From positions 186,001 through 250,000 of the forward strand of contig NZ_SEON01000001.1 of NCBI RefSeq assembly GCF_004152845.1: DNA of 64,000 bases. The letters are read 5' to 3'. Shown one piece after another: positions 8,907 to 17,917 of this stretch; the stretch's first letter is position 1, and every line of letters begins with the position of its first letter. The translations under genes were made by a program, and so were the position numbers. Source of the DNA: Sphingobium fuliginis. GTDB taxonomy: Bacteria > Pseudomonadota > Alphaproteobacteria > Sphingomonadales > Sphingomonadaceae. A model generated the notes under the pieces. It was given only the letters and a program-made list of their open reading frames with translations. It was not told the DNA's origin and did no database searches.

Positions 8907-9146
8907 TCAGCCACCGAACGTCACGACATCGCGAAAATAGATCGTTTCCAGCTTGCGGCCCTGATCGTCCTGCAAGACCAGATGATGATCGAGATTGACA
9001 GGCCGGCCGTGGATGACATGTTCCGCGATGATTTCGCGCCCGCTGCGGATCGCTTCGGCCCGCGCCTCCGCCACGTCAGCAAATTGCTGACCGGCTTCGT
9101 CGATCACATTGTCGTCGTTGAACAGGTGAATGTGGAATATCGGCAT
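8907..9146 (-). CDS. DUF6894-like small protein
   Basis: This 79-aa protein starts MPIFHIHLFNDD and contains the repeated-acidic and RAEAIRSGREIIAEH patterns of the small DUF6894-type alphaproteobacterial family. It is soluble and of unknown function. The ATG at 9146 was chosen because the conserved N-terminus begins there; the longer reading frame upstream is antisense to nadE. A GGAAC sequence lies just upstream on the same strand, but no clear -10 partner is seen. Confidence 0.7.
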   Translation of the reverse strand: MPIFHIHLFNDDNVIDEAGQQFADVAEARAEAIRSGREIIAEHVIHGRPVNLDHHLVLQDDQGRKLETIYFRDVVTFGG

Positions 9147-9219
9147 GGGTGATAAAATCCGTGTTCGAAACATTGTTCCGGCGTCAGGCCGCGTGATCCC
9201 ACGACGACTTCGGCGGAGG

Positions 9220-11292
9220 TCAGCCCCCGTTGTCGTCGCCATCCAGGCCACGCGCCAATTCGTCGAGCCACACCGTCGCGGTCCCGTCCGACGGCGCCCG
9301 CCAGTCGCCTCTGGGCGACAGCGCGCCGCCGGAGGAGATTTTCGGGCCATTGGGCAGCGCGGACCGCTTGAACTGGCTGATCGTGAAGAAGCGGTAGAGG
9401 AAATTTTCCAGCCAGTGCCGGATCGTCGGCAGATCATAGGCGCGTTTGGCGCTCTCCGGATAATCCGTCGGCCATGCGCCGCTTCCGGCGTCGCGCCAGG
9501 CGTGCCATGCCAGAAAGGCGACTTTCGACGGCGGCAGGCCCAGGCGCACGATATGATGCAGGAAGAAATCGTTGAGCGCATAGGGGCCGACCCGATCCTC
9601 CGTGCTCTGCAAGGCGCCGTCCTCCCCCGCCGGCACCAGTTCGGGCGAGATTTCGGTATGCAATATCGCGTCCAATATCCGCGCAGTCGCCGCATCGAAC
9701 TGGCCGGTCGCGATGCACCAGCGGATCAGGAACTGGATCAATGTCTTGGGAATGGCGCTGTTGACCGCATAATGGCTCATCTGGTCGCCCACGCCATAGG
9801 TGCACCAGCCCAGCGCCAGTTCGCTGAGGTCGCCCGTCCCCACGACGAAGCCGCCATGCCTGTTGGCCAGCCGGAACAGATAGTCCGTGCGCAAACCCGC
9901 CTGCACATTTTCGAAGGTCACGTCATAGACCGGCTCCCCCCGCGCGAAGGGATGCCCCATGTCGCCCAGCATCTGGCGGGCGGCGGGGCGGATGTCGATC
10001 TCCTCCCCCTTCACCCCCAATGCGTTCATCAGCGCCCAGGCATGGCCCTTGGTCAACTCGCCCGTGGCGAAGCCCGGCATGGTGTAGCCCAATATGGCCG
10101 AGCGCGGCAGGCCCAGCCGGTCGCAGGCCTTGGCGGCGACGATCAGGGCATGGGTGGAATCGAGGCCGCCCGACACGCCGATGACGAAATGCCGGCCCGC
10201 GGTCGCGCGAAAGCGCGTGACCAGCCCCTCGACCTGGATATTGAAAGCTTCGTAGCAATCCGCCGCAAGCTGCCCCGGATCGGCGGGGACGAAGGGAAAG
10301 CGCCGGGGCGACCGGTGCAGGCCGACATCCTTGCCGCCGCGCAAAAACGGAAAACGCACGGTACGGAAGCGGGTTTCCGGATGCCCGGCCGCGGCCGCAT
10401 TGTCGTTGAAGGTGCCGTTGCGCATCCGCTCCAGCCGCAGCCTCTGCACATCGACATCGGCGTAGAGCAGTTCCGCCGCATCCCCGAACCGCTCCGATTC
10501 CGCCAGCAGTTCGCCCAGCTCATGCACCATGGCCTGCCCATCCCAGGCCATGTCCGTGGTGCTCTCGCCCGTGCCCGCCGCCGAATAGGCATAGGCCGCC
10601 TGACAGCGCACCGACTGGGAGGCGGATAGCAGATGCCGGTCGCGCGCCTTGCCGATGGTGATGTTGGAGGCCGAAAGATTGCACAGGATCAGCGCGCCCG
10701 CCATCGCCCCCATGGTGGAGGGCGGCAGCGGCGCCCAGAAATCCTCGCAGATCTCGACATGGAAGATGAAGTCGGGACAGCTGTCCGCCGCGAACAGCAG
10801 GTCCGTGCCGAACGGCGCGACATGGCCGCCGACGTCGACTTCCAGCCCGGAAAGACCGGCCCCGGACGCGAACCAGCGCTTTTCATAATATTCGCGGTAA
10901 TTGGGCAAATAGCTTTTCGGCACCACGCCCAGCAGCCGCCCGTCCGCAATGACCAGCGCGCAATTGTAGAGCCGCCCGCCGCGCCGAAGCGGCGCACCGA
11001 TCAGCAACACCGGCCAGCCGGCGCTCGCCTCGATCAGCGCCGCCGCCTCCCGTTCCACCCGGTCGAGCAGCGCTTCCTGCAGGTGCAGGTCGTCGATCGC
11101 ATAGGATGACAGGCATAGCTCGGGAAACAGCAGGAGGTCGGCCGCGCCGCCCGCCGCCTGCCGCGCAAGCGTCCGGATCGCCTGTGCATTGGCTCCGACA
11201 TCGCCAACGCTGCCCTTGGGCGTCGCCGCCGCGACACGGACAAGGCCGTGGCTATGGATCGACGCGAACCTTTCAACCTCGCTCAAGGGCAT
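9220..11292 (-). CDS. nadE: glutamine-dependent NAD+ synthetase
   Basis: This is a 690-aa two-domain enzyme that amidates nicotinic-acid adenine dinucleotide using glutamine and ATP. The N-terminal nitrilase-type glutaminase has the Glu/Lys/Cys triad context (LFPELCLSS; VPKSYLPNYREYYEKRWF; HVEICEDFW). The C-terminal synthetase has the PP-loop GVSGGLDSTHA and the STEDRVGPYALNDFF segment. Length is normal for the long NadE type. It overlaps the pncC gene by 20 bp, so the two NAD-biosynthesis genes are co-transcribed, with nadE downstream. Confidence 0.95.
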   Translation of the reverse strand: MPLSEVERFASIHSHGLVRVAAATPKGSVGDVGANAQAIRTLARQAAGGAADLLLFPELCLSSYAIDDLHLQEALLDRVEREAAALIEASAGWPVLLIGAPLRRGGRLYNCALVIADGRLLGVVPKSYLPNYREYYEKRWFASGAGLSGLEVDVGGHVAPFGTDLLFAADSCPDFIFHVEICEDFWAPLPPSTMGAMAGALILCNLSASNITIGKARDRHLLSASQSVRCQAAYAYSAAGTGESTTDMAWDGQAMVHELGELLAESERFGDAAELLYADVDVQRLRLERMRNGTFNDNAAAAGHPETRFRTVRFPFLRGGKDVGLHRSPRRFPFVPADPGQLAADCYEAFNIQVEGLVTRFRATAGRHFVIGVSGGLDSTHALIVAAKACDRLGLPRSAILGYTMPGFATGELTKGHAWALMNALGVKGEEIDIRPAARQMLGDMGHPFARGEPVYDVTFENVQAGLRTDYLFRLANRHGGFVVGTGDLSELALGWCTYGVGDQMSHYAVNSAIPKTLIQFLIRWCIATGQFDAATARILDAILHTEISPELVPAGEDGALQSTEDRVGPYALNDFFLHHIVRLGLPPSKVAFLAWHAWRDAGSGAWPTDYPESAKRAYDLPTIRHWLENFLYRFFTISQFKRSALPNGPKISSGGALSPRGDWRAPSDGTATVWLDELARGLDGDDNGG

Positions 11293-11812
11293 GCCTCATC
11301 ATCTCGAGCGCGACCCGGATGGACCTGATCCGCACGGGTCCTCGCCCTATGTCCCCGAAATGCTCTTCCCGATGCTCGGTCGGCCCGCCTCGTGCGGCGC
11401 AGGCGAAATGGACCAGGCCCGCTTCTTCCCCGGGCGGGGCCGCGCCGGCATAGCCCGTTATGGCAAGCGCGATGTCCGCATGGGACCGTTCGATCGCGCC
11501 ATCGGCCATCGCCATGGCGACCTCCCGGCTGACCGCACCGCAGGCCGCGATCCGCTCGCTGCGGATGCCCAGCAATTCGCATTTGGCATCCTCGCTATAG
11601 ACGACGAAGCCGCGTTCGAAGGCATGGCTCGCGCCCTCCACATCGGTCAGCAGCGACGCCAGCAGCCCGCCCGTGCAGCTTTCCGCCGTCGCCAGTGTCA
11701 GTTCGGCGGAACAACAGTCCTTCAGCAACGCGGCGGCGGCATTCTCAATATCTTCGGGAATGATGGGCGACAGGGTTTCCGCCGTATCGCCCTTCCCATC
11801 CGATGCGCTCAT
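11273..11812 (-). CDS. pncC: CinA-family nicotinamide-nucleotide amidohydrolase
   Basis: This 179-aa protein matches the stand-alone C-terminal CinA (PncC) domain, which deamidates nicotinamide mononucleotide to nicotinic acid mononucleotide. Visible motifs are TLATAESCTGGLLASLL (residues ~39-55), GFVVYSEDAKCELLG and AITGYAGAAPPGEEAGLVHFA. The competence-type N-terminal domain of full-length CinA is absent. It lies directly upstream of and overlaps nadE, which supplies the last step of the same NAD recycling route, so the functional link is strong. Confidence 0.9.
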   Translation of the reverse strand: MSASDGKGDTAETLSPIIPEDIENAAAALLKDCCSAELTLATAESCTGGLLASLLTDVEGASHAFERGFVVYSEDAKCELLGIRSERIAACGAVSREVAMAMADGAIERSHADIALAITGYAGAAPPGEEAGLVHFACAARGGPTEHREEHFGDIGRGPVRIRSIRVALEMMRHALERG

Positions 11813-11829
11813 GGCGGGCCATCCTCATT

Positions 11830-12183
11830 CTAATGCACGATCCGGCGCAGGGCATCGATCAACTGGCGGGACAAGGCCCATTTGGGCACGAGCGGAGCGC
11901 CGGGATGAGCGTTGACGGCAGGATGCGCAAAGGCGCCGGTGCAGAACAGATAAGGGATGTCATATCGGTCCAGATCGTCGGCGAGCAGACCGACATCCCC
12001 ATCCCTCACCCGCACGTCGAGCACCGCGCCCGCCGGGAAGTCCGCCGCGACCGCCGCCATGCCGTCCGCCAGGCTGGCATATGGACCGTCCACCTCATAA
12101 TCCGCGTCTTCCAGCAGGTCCGCGATGATGCCCGCTATCGCCGGATCGTCCTCCACCAGCAGGATTTTGGGATTTGCCGCCAT
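11830..12183 (-). CDS. single-domain response regulator (receiver)
   Basis: This 117-aa CheY-like receiver has an acidic pocket (EDD, residues 11-13), a phospho-acceptor Asp56 in AGAVLDVRVRDG and the lysine in VPKWALS near residue 103. There is no output domain. Receivers of this short type ('...SLADGMAAV...LLADDLDRYDIPYLFCTG') usually pair with HWE kinases in sphingomonads. No kinase is adjacent, so its partner may be one of the HWE kinases at 19.6 or 33.6 kb. It sits between pncC and the diiron-type protein, likely in one transcript. Confidence 0.88.
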   Translation of the reverse strand: MAANPKILLVEDDPAIAGIIADLLEDADYEVDGPYASLADGMAAVAADFPAGAVLDVRVRDGDVGLLADDLDRYDIPYLFCTGAFAHPAVNAHPGAPLVPKWALSRQLIDALRRIVH

Positions 12184-12189
12184 GGCGCC

Positions 12190-13077
12190 TCATCCCAATC
12201 CGAAATGCGCGCGATAGCGCTCGAAACAACGCTCCCCGCATTGAAGGCGGATCAGCGCGCCTTCCGCCATCGCCGTCGCCCGCCGTGGGTCTTCGGCGAC
12301 GAGCGGCACTATGGCTTCGTCGTTCCAGTCGCGGCTATGCTTGACGTCCAGCACGGCATGCAGATCGAAATAGCGCCTTTCGCTGCCGCTGAGCCCGATG
12401 CGGCGCAGGCCCTGGGCGGTATGGGCGGAACGGCCGGGCGCGGTCAGTTCGATCACGCCCAGCGCGCCGACGCTGTGCCAGGCATAACAGCGCGACGTCG
12501 CCATCGCCGTCATCGCATTGGCGAGGGCCAGGCTCTGCCAGACCGTGCTCTCGACCCCGATGTCGAGGTGGAGTATGTCGACCAGCTGGCCCAGCATCGG
12601 GCCGTGCATGCCCTTGGCATTGCCGCGGCCCATCTCGTCCCAATAGTTGCGCGCCAGTTCCAGCTTGGCGCGCGGCGGCAGCTTCACCTGAGTCAGGGCG
12701 ACCAGATCGTCGAAACCCGCTTCCCCCGCCGCTTCCTGCGAAAGGAACCATCGAATCTCGTCCCGGCTCGCCTCCTGCGCCAGCCAGGGGAAAAGCGCGT
12801 CCTTCTGGCCGGGTCCGCTTTCCTTCAGTCCTTCGAACCAGGCGATGAACCCGTCCGGGTCGGTCGGCGCCTGCGCCGCTTCCTCGCGAACCTCCGCGCG
12901 TAGCTCCTCGATAAAGCCATGCTCCAGACGAAGCATCCGCCGATCGCGGTCGAATCTCTCCGCCGTCATGTCCGAAGGAAATGCTGGCGAAAGCCGTTCA
13001 CGATTCCAGTAGGTAAGTTCCTCCTGAAACGGCTGCTGCAGAAATTGTGACCCGTGATATTCCCATTGTGTCGCCAC
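12190..13077 (-). CDS. iron-containing redox enzyme family (haem-oxygenase-like diiron) protein
   Basis: This ~295-aa all-helical protein has the layout of the haem-oxygenase-like diiron oxidase/oxygenase family: WYxE-like helices with acidic and His residues (ARNYWDEMGRGNAKGMHG; YFDLHAVLDVKHSRDW). A role in oxygen-dependent chemistry on a small metabolite is only a family-level inference. The GTG at 13077 has AGAGG seven bases upstream and is preferred; an ATG at 13092 lacks a ribosome site. A TTAG motif copy (13102-13105, minus strand) lies just upstream. Confidence 0.7.
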   Translation of the reverse strand: MATQWEYHGSQFLQQPFQEELTYWNRERLSPAFPSDMTAERFDRDRRMLRLEHGFIEELRAEVREEAAQAPTDPDGFIAWFEGLKESGPGQKDALFPWLAQEASRDEIRWFLSQEAAGEAGFDDLVALTQVKLPPRAKLELARNYWDEMGRGNAKGMHGPMLGQLVDILHLDIGVESTVWQSLALANAMTAMATSRCYAWHSVGALGVIELTAPGRSAHTAQGLRRIGLSGSERRYFDLHAVLDVKHSRDWNDEAIVPLVAEDPRRATAMAEGALIRLQCGERCFERYRAHFGLG

Positions 13078-13217
13078 GATAAAACCTCTCATTCATCATG
13101 GCTAAAAATCCCGGGACAGGCGAGCGTTCCTGAAAATCTTACTGATCCGGATCAACTCTGCAGGAAACGACCATGATGACTGCCGGACGGGTGCCGACAA
13201 TCATCCTGGTGAAACGA

Positions 13218-13367
13218 TCAGGGAACCCGTCGGCCCGCCACAAGCTGATAGACGAGGACGACCAACGCCAATACCAGCAGCAGGTGGATCAGTCCCCCGC
13301 CCACCGGCACGATGAATGCGCCCAATGCCCAGAGGATGAGGAGGATGATAAGGATGGTCCACAACAT
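13218..13367 (-). CDS. lmo0937-family small membrane protein
   Basis: This is a 49-aa protein beginning MLWTILIILLILWALG and ending YQLVAGRRVP. It consists of two hydrophobic stretches separated by IVPVGGGLIHLLL, the pattern of the lmo0937-type small stress-associated membrane protein. It is very short, and the overlapping plus-strand frame is only its shadow. A copy of the TTAGCG motif (13385-13388) and a GGAAC-N17-CTTAT sequence lie directly upstream. A general-stress role is suggested by family distribution and these upstream elements. Confidence 0.75.
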   Translation of the reverse strand: MLWTILIILLILWALGAFIVPVGGGLIHLLLVLALVVLVYQLVAGRRVP

Positions 13368-13502
13368 GATCGGCCTCGCTGTCGCTAAGTCAGGCTGGAT
13401 AAGTCGCGCCGCCTGCGATTGTTCCGACGCGATCCATTCCCGTGCATGAAATATGGCGGCTCCGCTCAGGAAGCCGCCATGTCCGGGGTCCGGCGTCGGC
13501 CG

Positions 13503-14117
13503 TCAGCGCTGGGTGACGGTCGTGGTCGTCTTCTCCACCACGGAAGCGCGGGCCGGGCTCGTCGTGCGCTGCACCACCTTGCGCTTGACCGGAGCGGCCT
13601 TGCGCGTCGCAGTAGGGGTGGTCTTCACGGTTTCCGTGGTCACCGTAGTGGTCGCGGGCGCGGGCACCGCTGCGGCGGCGCGGGCGGCGCGGGCGTCTGC
13701 GGCCGCGGAAGCCGCTGCGCGCTCGGCGGCTTCGGCGCGCGCATTGGCCGCCGCGGCATCCTGCTGCGCGGCCACGGCCGTCGATGCATGCACCTGGGCG
13801 TCGGCATCGGCGCGCAGCCGGCTTTCACCGATGGCAGTGTCCGCGAATTGCTGCGCTTCCACCGCCGTCCGGATGGCGGCCTGTTCCTTGCCGCTCTTGA
13901 GATGCTCCTGCGCCAGACGCAGGGACGCCTGGGCCTTCGCCAACACCGCCGGATCGAAGTCGCCGGCCTTCAACTTGCCCGCCGCATCGATTTTCCCCTG
14001 GGCCTGCGCAATCGCCGCAAGCGCGCGTTCTTCATCGCCCGCCAGCGCGGGCGTGCTTGCCAGGAACAGGGCCGATGCAGCAGCGAAAGCACGCATGGAA
14101 AAGCTGATCTCACGCAT
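13503..14117 (-). CDS. DUF4398-type secreted protein, alanine-rich
   Basis: This 204-aa exported protein has a signal peptide (residues ~1-26, cleavage near ALA-GDEE). An alpha-helical region follows with AKAQASLRLAQEHLKSGKEQ (DUF4398 pattern, residues ~60-80). Next comes a long Ala/Arg/Glu coiled-coil-like stretch (~110-150) and a Thr/Lys-rich basic tail. The ATG at 14117 has AGGAGAG four bases upstream. An exact GGAAC-N17-CGTTC promoter candidate lies 34-60 bp upstream on the same strand, so general-stress (EcfG) control is likely. It probably acts in the periplasm or envelope. Confidence 0.78.
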   Translation of the reverse strand: MREISFSMRAFAAASALFLASTPALAGDEERALAAIAQAQGKIDAAGKLKAGDFDPAVLAKAQASLRLAQEHLKSGKEQAAIRTAVEAQQFADTAIGESRLRADADAQVHASTAVAAQQDAAAANARAEAAERAAASAAADARAARAAAAVPAPATTTVTTETVKTTPTATRKAAPVKRKVVQRTTSPARASVVEKTTTTVTQR

Positions 14118-14150
14118 ATACTCTCCTGTATTCGTTTCTTGAGGCCACGA

Positions 14151-14177
14151 GAACGAATCATATGGCGACTGTGTTCC
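14151..14177 (-). promoter_or_regulatory. EcfG-type promoter candidate for the DUF4398 gene
   Basis: On the minus strand GGAAC (14177-14173) and CGTTC (14155-14151) are separated by exactly 17 bases. This fits the alphaproteobacterial general-stress sigma consensus GGAAC-N16/17-CGTT. The -10 ends 34 bp before the ATG at 14117. The match is direct; use by EcfG is inferred. Confidence 0.6.
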
Positions 14178-14383
14178 ACTTGGATGATGCGGATGCCGAC
14201 TGTCGCATCCTCCGCCAAGGTCAACGCCTGATCTTCGATGCCGATATATTTCTCTTCCGGATGGGAACAGGATTGCACCGGAATATAAGGCGGCCGCTCT
14301 AACCTGCATTATATGGCTTGCCCCGGCATCGGGGAACCTGCCCGCGCGAGCCGCCGTTCTTCCGCCGAGGAGGCTGTCTGCAC

Positions 14384-14872
14384 ATGACACCGAAGAACTG
14401 GAGCCTTGGCCTCGGTCTTTTCTCCATCGGTCTGGGACTGGCGGAAGTCGCACGGCCACGCGCCATTGCGAGGCGGCTGGGGCAGGACCATGCCGCCGCC
14501 CGTGCGACGATAAGGCTGTTCGGAGCGCGCGAGCTGCTCGCCGGCGCAGGCATCCTCGCGGCGCCGGCGCATTCCACGCGGGTCTGGAACCGCGTGGCGG
14601 GCGATGCCCTCGATCTTGCGGCGCTCGCCCTGGCCAGCCGGCGCCGCCCGCTCTGGGGGCCGATGGCCTTCGTCATGGGCGCCACGGTGGCGGACATCAT
14701 CGTGGCGCGCGCACTGGACCGAAAGACCGGGAAGATGTTGCCGCTGTCTCCCGGCAAGCCGCGCACACCCCCCGATCCGCCTGCCGACAACCAAGGGTCC
14801 CCCACCACCATAGAGCCGGACGACATGGCGTTTCACCATGCGCCGCCGGTGCCCGCGCGACAGGTGCGATGA
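14384..14872 (+). CDS. small membrane protein, hypothetical
   Basis: This 162-aa protein starts MTPKNWSLGLGLFSIGLGLAE, behind a GAGGAGG ribosome site. It has about three to four hydrophobic segments in its first 110 residues, including LFGARELLAGAGILAAPAHS, then a proline-rich soluble tail (PGKPRTPPDPPADN). This N-terminal pattern resembles the membrane module found ahead of cyclase/dehydrase (SRPBCC) domains, but no such domain follows. Function is unknown. It is immediately upstream of the GH65-like gene. Confidence 0.75.
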   Translation: MTPKNWSLGLGLFSIGLGLAEVARPRAIARRLGQDHAAARATIRLFGARELLAGAGILAAPAHSTRVWNRVAGDALDLAALALASRRRPLWGPMAFVMGATVADIIVARALDRKTGKMLPLSPGKPRTPPDPPADNQGSPTTIEPDDMAFHHAPPVPARQVR

Positions 14873-14885
14873 CCGGGGCGGGGAG

Positions 14886-16949
14886 ATGACCTCCGCCCCC
14901 CTCAATCCGCCGCCCTGTCGTGGCGCCCGCGGCAGCGACCTGCCGGCCTATGTCGGCAACGGCACGATCGGCCTTCGGGTGCGGGAAATCCCCCTGCTGG
15001 CGGGTTCCGCGATCCTGAACGGCGTCGTCGGTCCCGATCCGGACAAGGGGATCGAAGCGGCGGTGCCCATCCCCTACCCGCTCGCCGCCGACATCGCGAT
15101 TGGGGAGGCATGGCTGTCGGACCAGCCCTGGGCCGCCGAAGACCTTCTGCAGAGCTATGACTTCGGCACAGGGGAACTGTTCAGCCAGTTTCTCTTCCGC
15201 ATCGGGGACGTGGCGCTGACCGTGGAGGTCACGACCTTCGCCAGCCGTAGCGACTGCTCGCTCGTCCTGCAGGAAAGCCGCATCACCGCCGGGCAGGCCT
15301 GCTCGATCCGGCTGCGCACGCTGGTCGATTCCCGCCCGGCGCAGGGGCGCATGACCGAAAGGCGCACCGGCGGCCCCTCCGCCGGCGGGGGCGAAGGGTC
15401 GCTGCTCTGGGTGCCCGAGGGCGATCTCAGCCATTGCGGCATTGCCTTCCACAGCCGCTGCTCGCTGACGGATGACAGCATGATCGCGCCGAAATTCGGC
15501 TCCGGCCCTCTGGTCGCCGAATATCGCGTCGACCTGAGGGCCGGCCAGCCGGTGGAGCTGCATCAGATCGCCGCCCTCATCCCCTCCATCGTGCATCACC
15601 GGCCAAGGGAGGAGGCGGTCAGACGCGCCAGCCTGGGCGCGCGGCGCGGGCTGGCGCGTCTGCGCGCCCTCAATCGGGAAAGCTGGGCGGAAATCTGGAA
15701 GGGCCGCATCGTTGCGCAAGGCGCGGAACCCCGGCATCAGCAACTGATCGACGCCGGCTTCTACTATCTCAACGCCTCGGCCCACCGCTCTTCACCCGCC
15801 GCGACATCCATGTTCGGCCTCGCCCATTGGCCGGGCTATCATTATTATTACGGCCATGTGATGTGGGACATCGACGCCTTTTGCGTGCCTCCCCTTCTGC
15901 TCCTGCAACCTGGCGCCGCCCGCAGCCTGATCGACTTCCGGGCGCGCCATGTCGAGGCTGCCCGGCGCCATGCCCGGCTGGATGGGAAGCCGGGCATGCG
16001 CTTCCCGTGGCAGGCCGCGCCCCTGAGCGGGGAGGAGGCCGCTCCGGACGACGGCCCGGCGGCAGCCTTGGCCGCCCATCTGTCCCTCCACGTCGCCCGC
16101 GCCTTTTCCCTGGACGCCGATTGCACGGGCGATCTGCGCTACCTGCGGGACCGGGGTTGGCCGATCATCGCCGGCGTTGCCGACTGGCTGACCGGGAGGC
16201 TGGAACGCACCCAGCGCGGCGCAGAGCTGCCCTGCGCCACTGGCCCCGCCGAAGTGCCGGATCCGCCGGACAATGACAGCTTCACCCTGATGACGGCCGC
16301 CGACCTGCTGAAGCGCGCGATCCGGATCGGCGCCGGCATCGGCGCCGACATCCCGGCGGCCTGGCAGGACATGCTGGACGCGCTCTATCTGCCGCGCCGG
16401 AGCGACGGGGTCATTCCCGCGCATGAAGACTTCCGGATCGACGAGGACAAGGGCGCCACGCCCAGTCCGCTGGCGGGCCTGTTCCCGATGGACTATCCCG
16501 CAGGCGAAAGGGAGCGGCAGGCGACGCTGGACTTCTTCCTGTCCCGCTGGCGCGATTATGTGGGATCGCCCATGCTGGCCGCCTTCTATCCCGCCTGGGC
16601 GGCCATGGCGGGCGACCGGAAGCTGGCGCTCGACCTGTTCGAGGAGGGCTATGCCGCCTATGATGCGGGACGGTTCCACCAATGCCTGGAATATCGCGTC
16701 GACCATCCGGACTCGGCCGTGCCCGCCGGCCCCTTCCTCGCCAATATCGGCGGCATGCTGATGACGATGCTGTTGGGACTGCCCGGCCTCCGCATCAGCG
16801 GCGACAGTCCGGAGGCATGGCCCCACCGCCCCGTGACGCTGCCATCGGGCTGGTCCTCCATCGCCGTCGATCGCCTCTGGGTGCGGGGAAGGCCGATGCG
16901 GCTGATCGCGGAACAGGGCAAGGATCGCGCTCAGATCCTGCCGGCATAG
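14886..16949 (+). CDS. glycoside hydrolase family 65-like protein
   Basis: This 687-aa protein has an N-terminal beta-sandwich followed by an (alpha/alpha)6-barrel, as in kojibiose/trehalose phosphorylases and related glucosidases. Landmarks are YVGNGTIGLR (residues ~20-29), HWPGYHYYYGHVMWDIDAFCVPP (the W-D-x-[DE] catalytic-barrel entrance), RFPWQAAPLSGEEAAP and the closing GGMLMTMLLGLPGLRI. Whether it hydrolyses or phosphorolyses an alpha-glucoside cannot be told. The ATG at 14886 follows GGGGCGGGGAG. Its 3' end overlaps the convergent DMT transporter gene by 19 bp. Confidence 0.85.
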   Translation: MTSAPLNPPPCRGARGSDLPAYVGNGTIGLRVREIPLLAGSAILNGVVGPDPDKGIEAAVPIPYPLAADIAIGEAWLSDQPWAAEDLLQSYDFGTGELFSQFLFRIGDVALTVEVTTFASRSDCSLVLQESRITAGQACSIRLRTLVDSRPAQGRMTERRTGGPSAGGGEGSLLWVPEGDLSHCGIAFHSRCSLTDDSMIAPKFGSGPLVAEYRVDLRAGQPVELHQIAALIPSIVHHRPREEAVRRASLGARRGLARLRALNRESWAEIWKGRIVAQGAEPRHQQLIDAGFYYLNASAHRSSPAATSMFGLAHWPGYHYYYGHVMWDIDAFCVPPLLLLQPGAARSLIDFRARHVEAARRHARLDGKPGMRFPWQAAPLSGEEAAPDDGPAAALAAHLSLHVARAFSLDADCTGDLRYLRDRGWPIIAGVADWLTGRLERTQRGAELPCATGPAEVPDPPDNDSFTLMTAADLLKRAIRIGAGIGADIPAAWQDMLDALYLPRRSDGVIPAHEDFRIDEDKGATPSPLAGLFPMDYPAGERERQATLDFFLSRWRDYVGSPMLAAFYPAWAAMAGDRKLALDLFEEGYAAYDAGRFHQCLEYRVDHPDSAVPAGPFLANIGGMLMTMLLGLPGLRISGDSPEAWPHRPVTLPSGWSSIAVDRLWVRGRPMRLIAEQGKDRAQILPA

Positions 16950-17917
16950 CCCGGCCGCCGCAGCAGGCGCCCGCCGCGCAGCCGCAACCGGCCGAGAAAT
17001 CCTTCCCGCTGCAGCGTATAGGCTCCGCCCGCCGCCACCAGGGCAATGCCCAGCAGCGAAACCCCGTCCGGCAGGGCGCCGAAGGCCAGATAGCCGACCA
17101 GCGTGGCGAACAGCACCTGCGCATAGGAGAAGGGCGCCAGGAACGACGCCTCGCACCGCCGGTAGGCCAGGATCAGCAGCAATTGCGCGGCGGCATAGAG
17201 CAGGCCCATCAGCGCCGCGGCCGCCACCTCCCACCGGTCCATGGCCGTGAACCACAAGGGGCTGCCCGAAGTCAGGACCAGCAGTCCCAGACCCGACGAC
17301 CAGAACAATGTGATCGACAGCGGATCACGGTCCCCGATCCGGCGTGTCACGATGATGCCCAGCGCGCCGCATAGCGCGGAACCCAATGGCAGGAGGGCGG
17401 AGGGCGCGAAGGCGCCCGCCCCCGGCCGGACGACGATCAGCACGCCGGCCAGACCCAGCAACATGGCGGTCCAGCGCCTTCGCCGCACGACCTCGCCCAG
17501 CAGGGGGACGGACAGCATCGTCACGAAGGCGGGCGTTGCGAAGGATATGGCCGTCGCCTCCGCGACCGGCAACCGCCCCAGGCCCAGCAGGAAGAGGCTG
17601 GCGGAAAGCAACAGGCACAAGGCGCGCAGCGATTGCAACCCCGGTTGGCGGCTGCGCCACGGCACGCTGCCCGCCCGCACGGCCAGCATGGCGGCAAGCA
17701 TGAAGAAAAGCAGATAGCGCAGCCAGGCGACCTGAAATCCGGGAAGCGTCTTGCCCAGCCCCTTGGCAAAGACGTCCGAAATGGAAAACAGGAACACCGC
17801 GCACAGGATCATCCCGATCGGCCGCCAGGGCGAAGCGGGCCTTTCCGCCGCCGCCTCCACCTGCGGCGGCACGCCGTCAGGGCCGGGCCATCCTACGATG
17901 GGCTCGCCGCTGCGCAT
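16931..17917 (-). CDS. EamA/DMT-family transporter
   Basis: This 328-aa inner-membrane protein has ten predicted helices in two EamA repeats (first around residues 35-165, second around 175-305). Typical pieces are FSISDVFAKGLGKTLPGFQVAWLRYLLF and EATAISFATPAFVTMLSVPLLGE. The substrate is unknown; members export amino acids, nucleosides or other metabolites. The start was fixed at ATG 17917 because it overlaps the SDR stop (ATGA). The much longer open frame upstream is a shadow of the SDR gene. It is the second gene of a two-gene operon. Confidence 0.88.
   Translation of the reverse strand: MRSGEPIVGWPGPDGVPPQVEAAAERPASPWRPIGMILCAVFLFSISDVFAKGLGKTLPGFQVAWLRYLLFFMLAAMLAVRAGSVPWRSRQPGLQSLRALCLLLSASLFLLGLGRLPVAEATAISFATPAFVTMLSVPLLGEVVRRRRWTAMLLGLAGVLIVVRPGAGAFAPSALLPLGSALCGALGIIVTRRIGDRDPLSITLFWSSGLGLLVLTSGSPLWFTAMDRWEVAAAALMGLLYAAAQLLLILAYRRCEASFLAPFSYAQVLFATLVGYLAFGALPDGVSLLGIALVAAGGAYTLQREGFLGRLRLRGGRLLRRPGYAGRI

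Noticed and set aside
13173..13388. 71-codon plus-strand frame
   Set aside because: It is the antisense shadow of the lmo0937-type gene at 13218-13367; its product is a Gln/Asp/His-rich string with no family.
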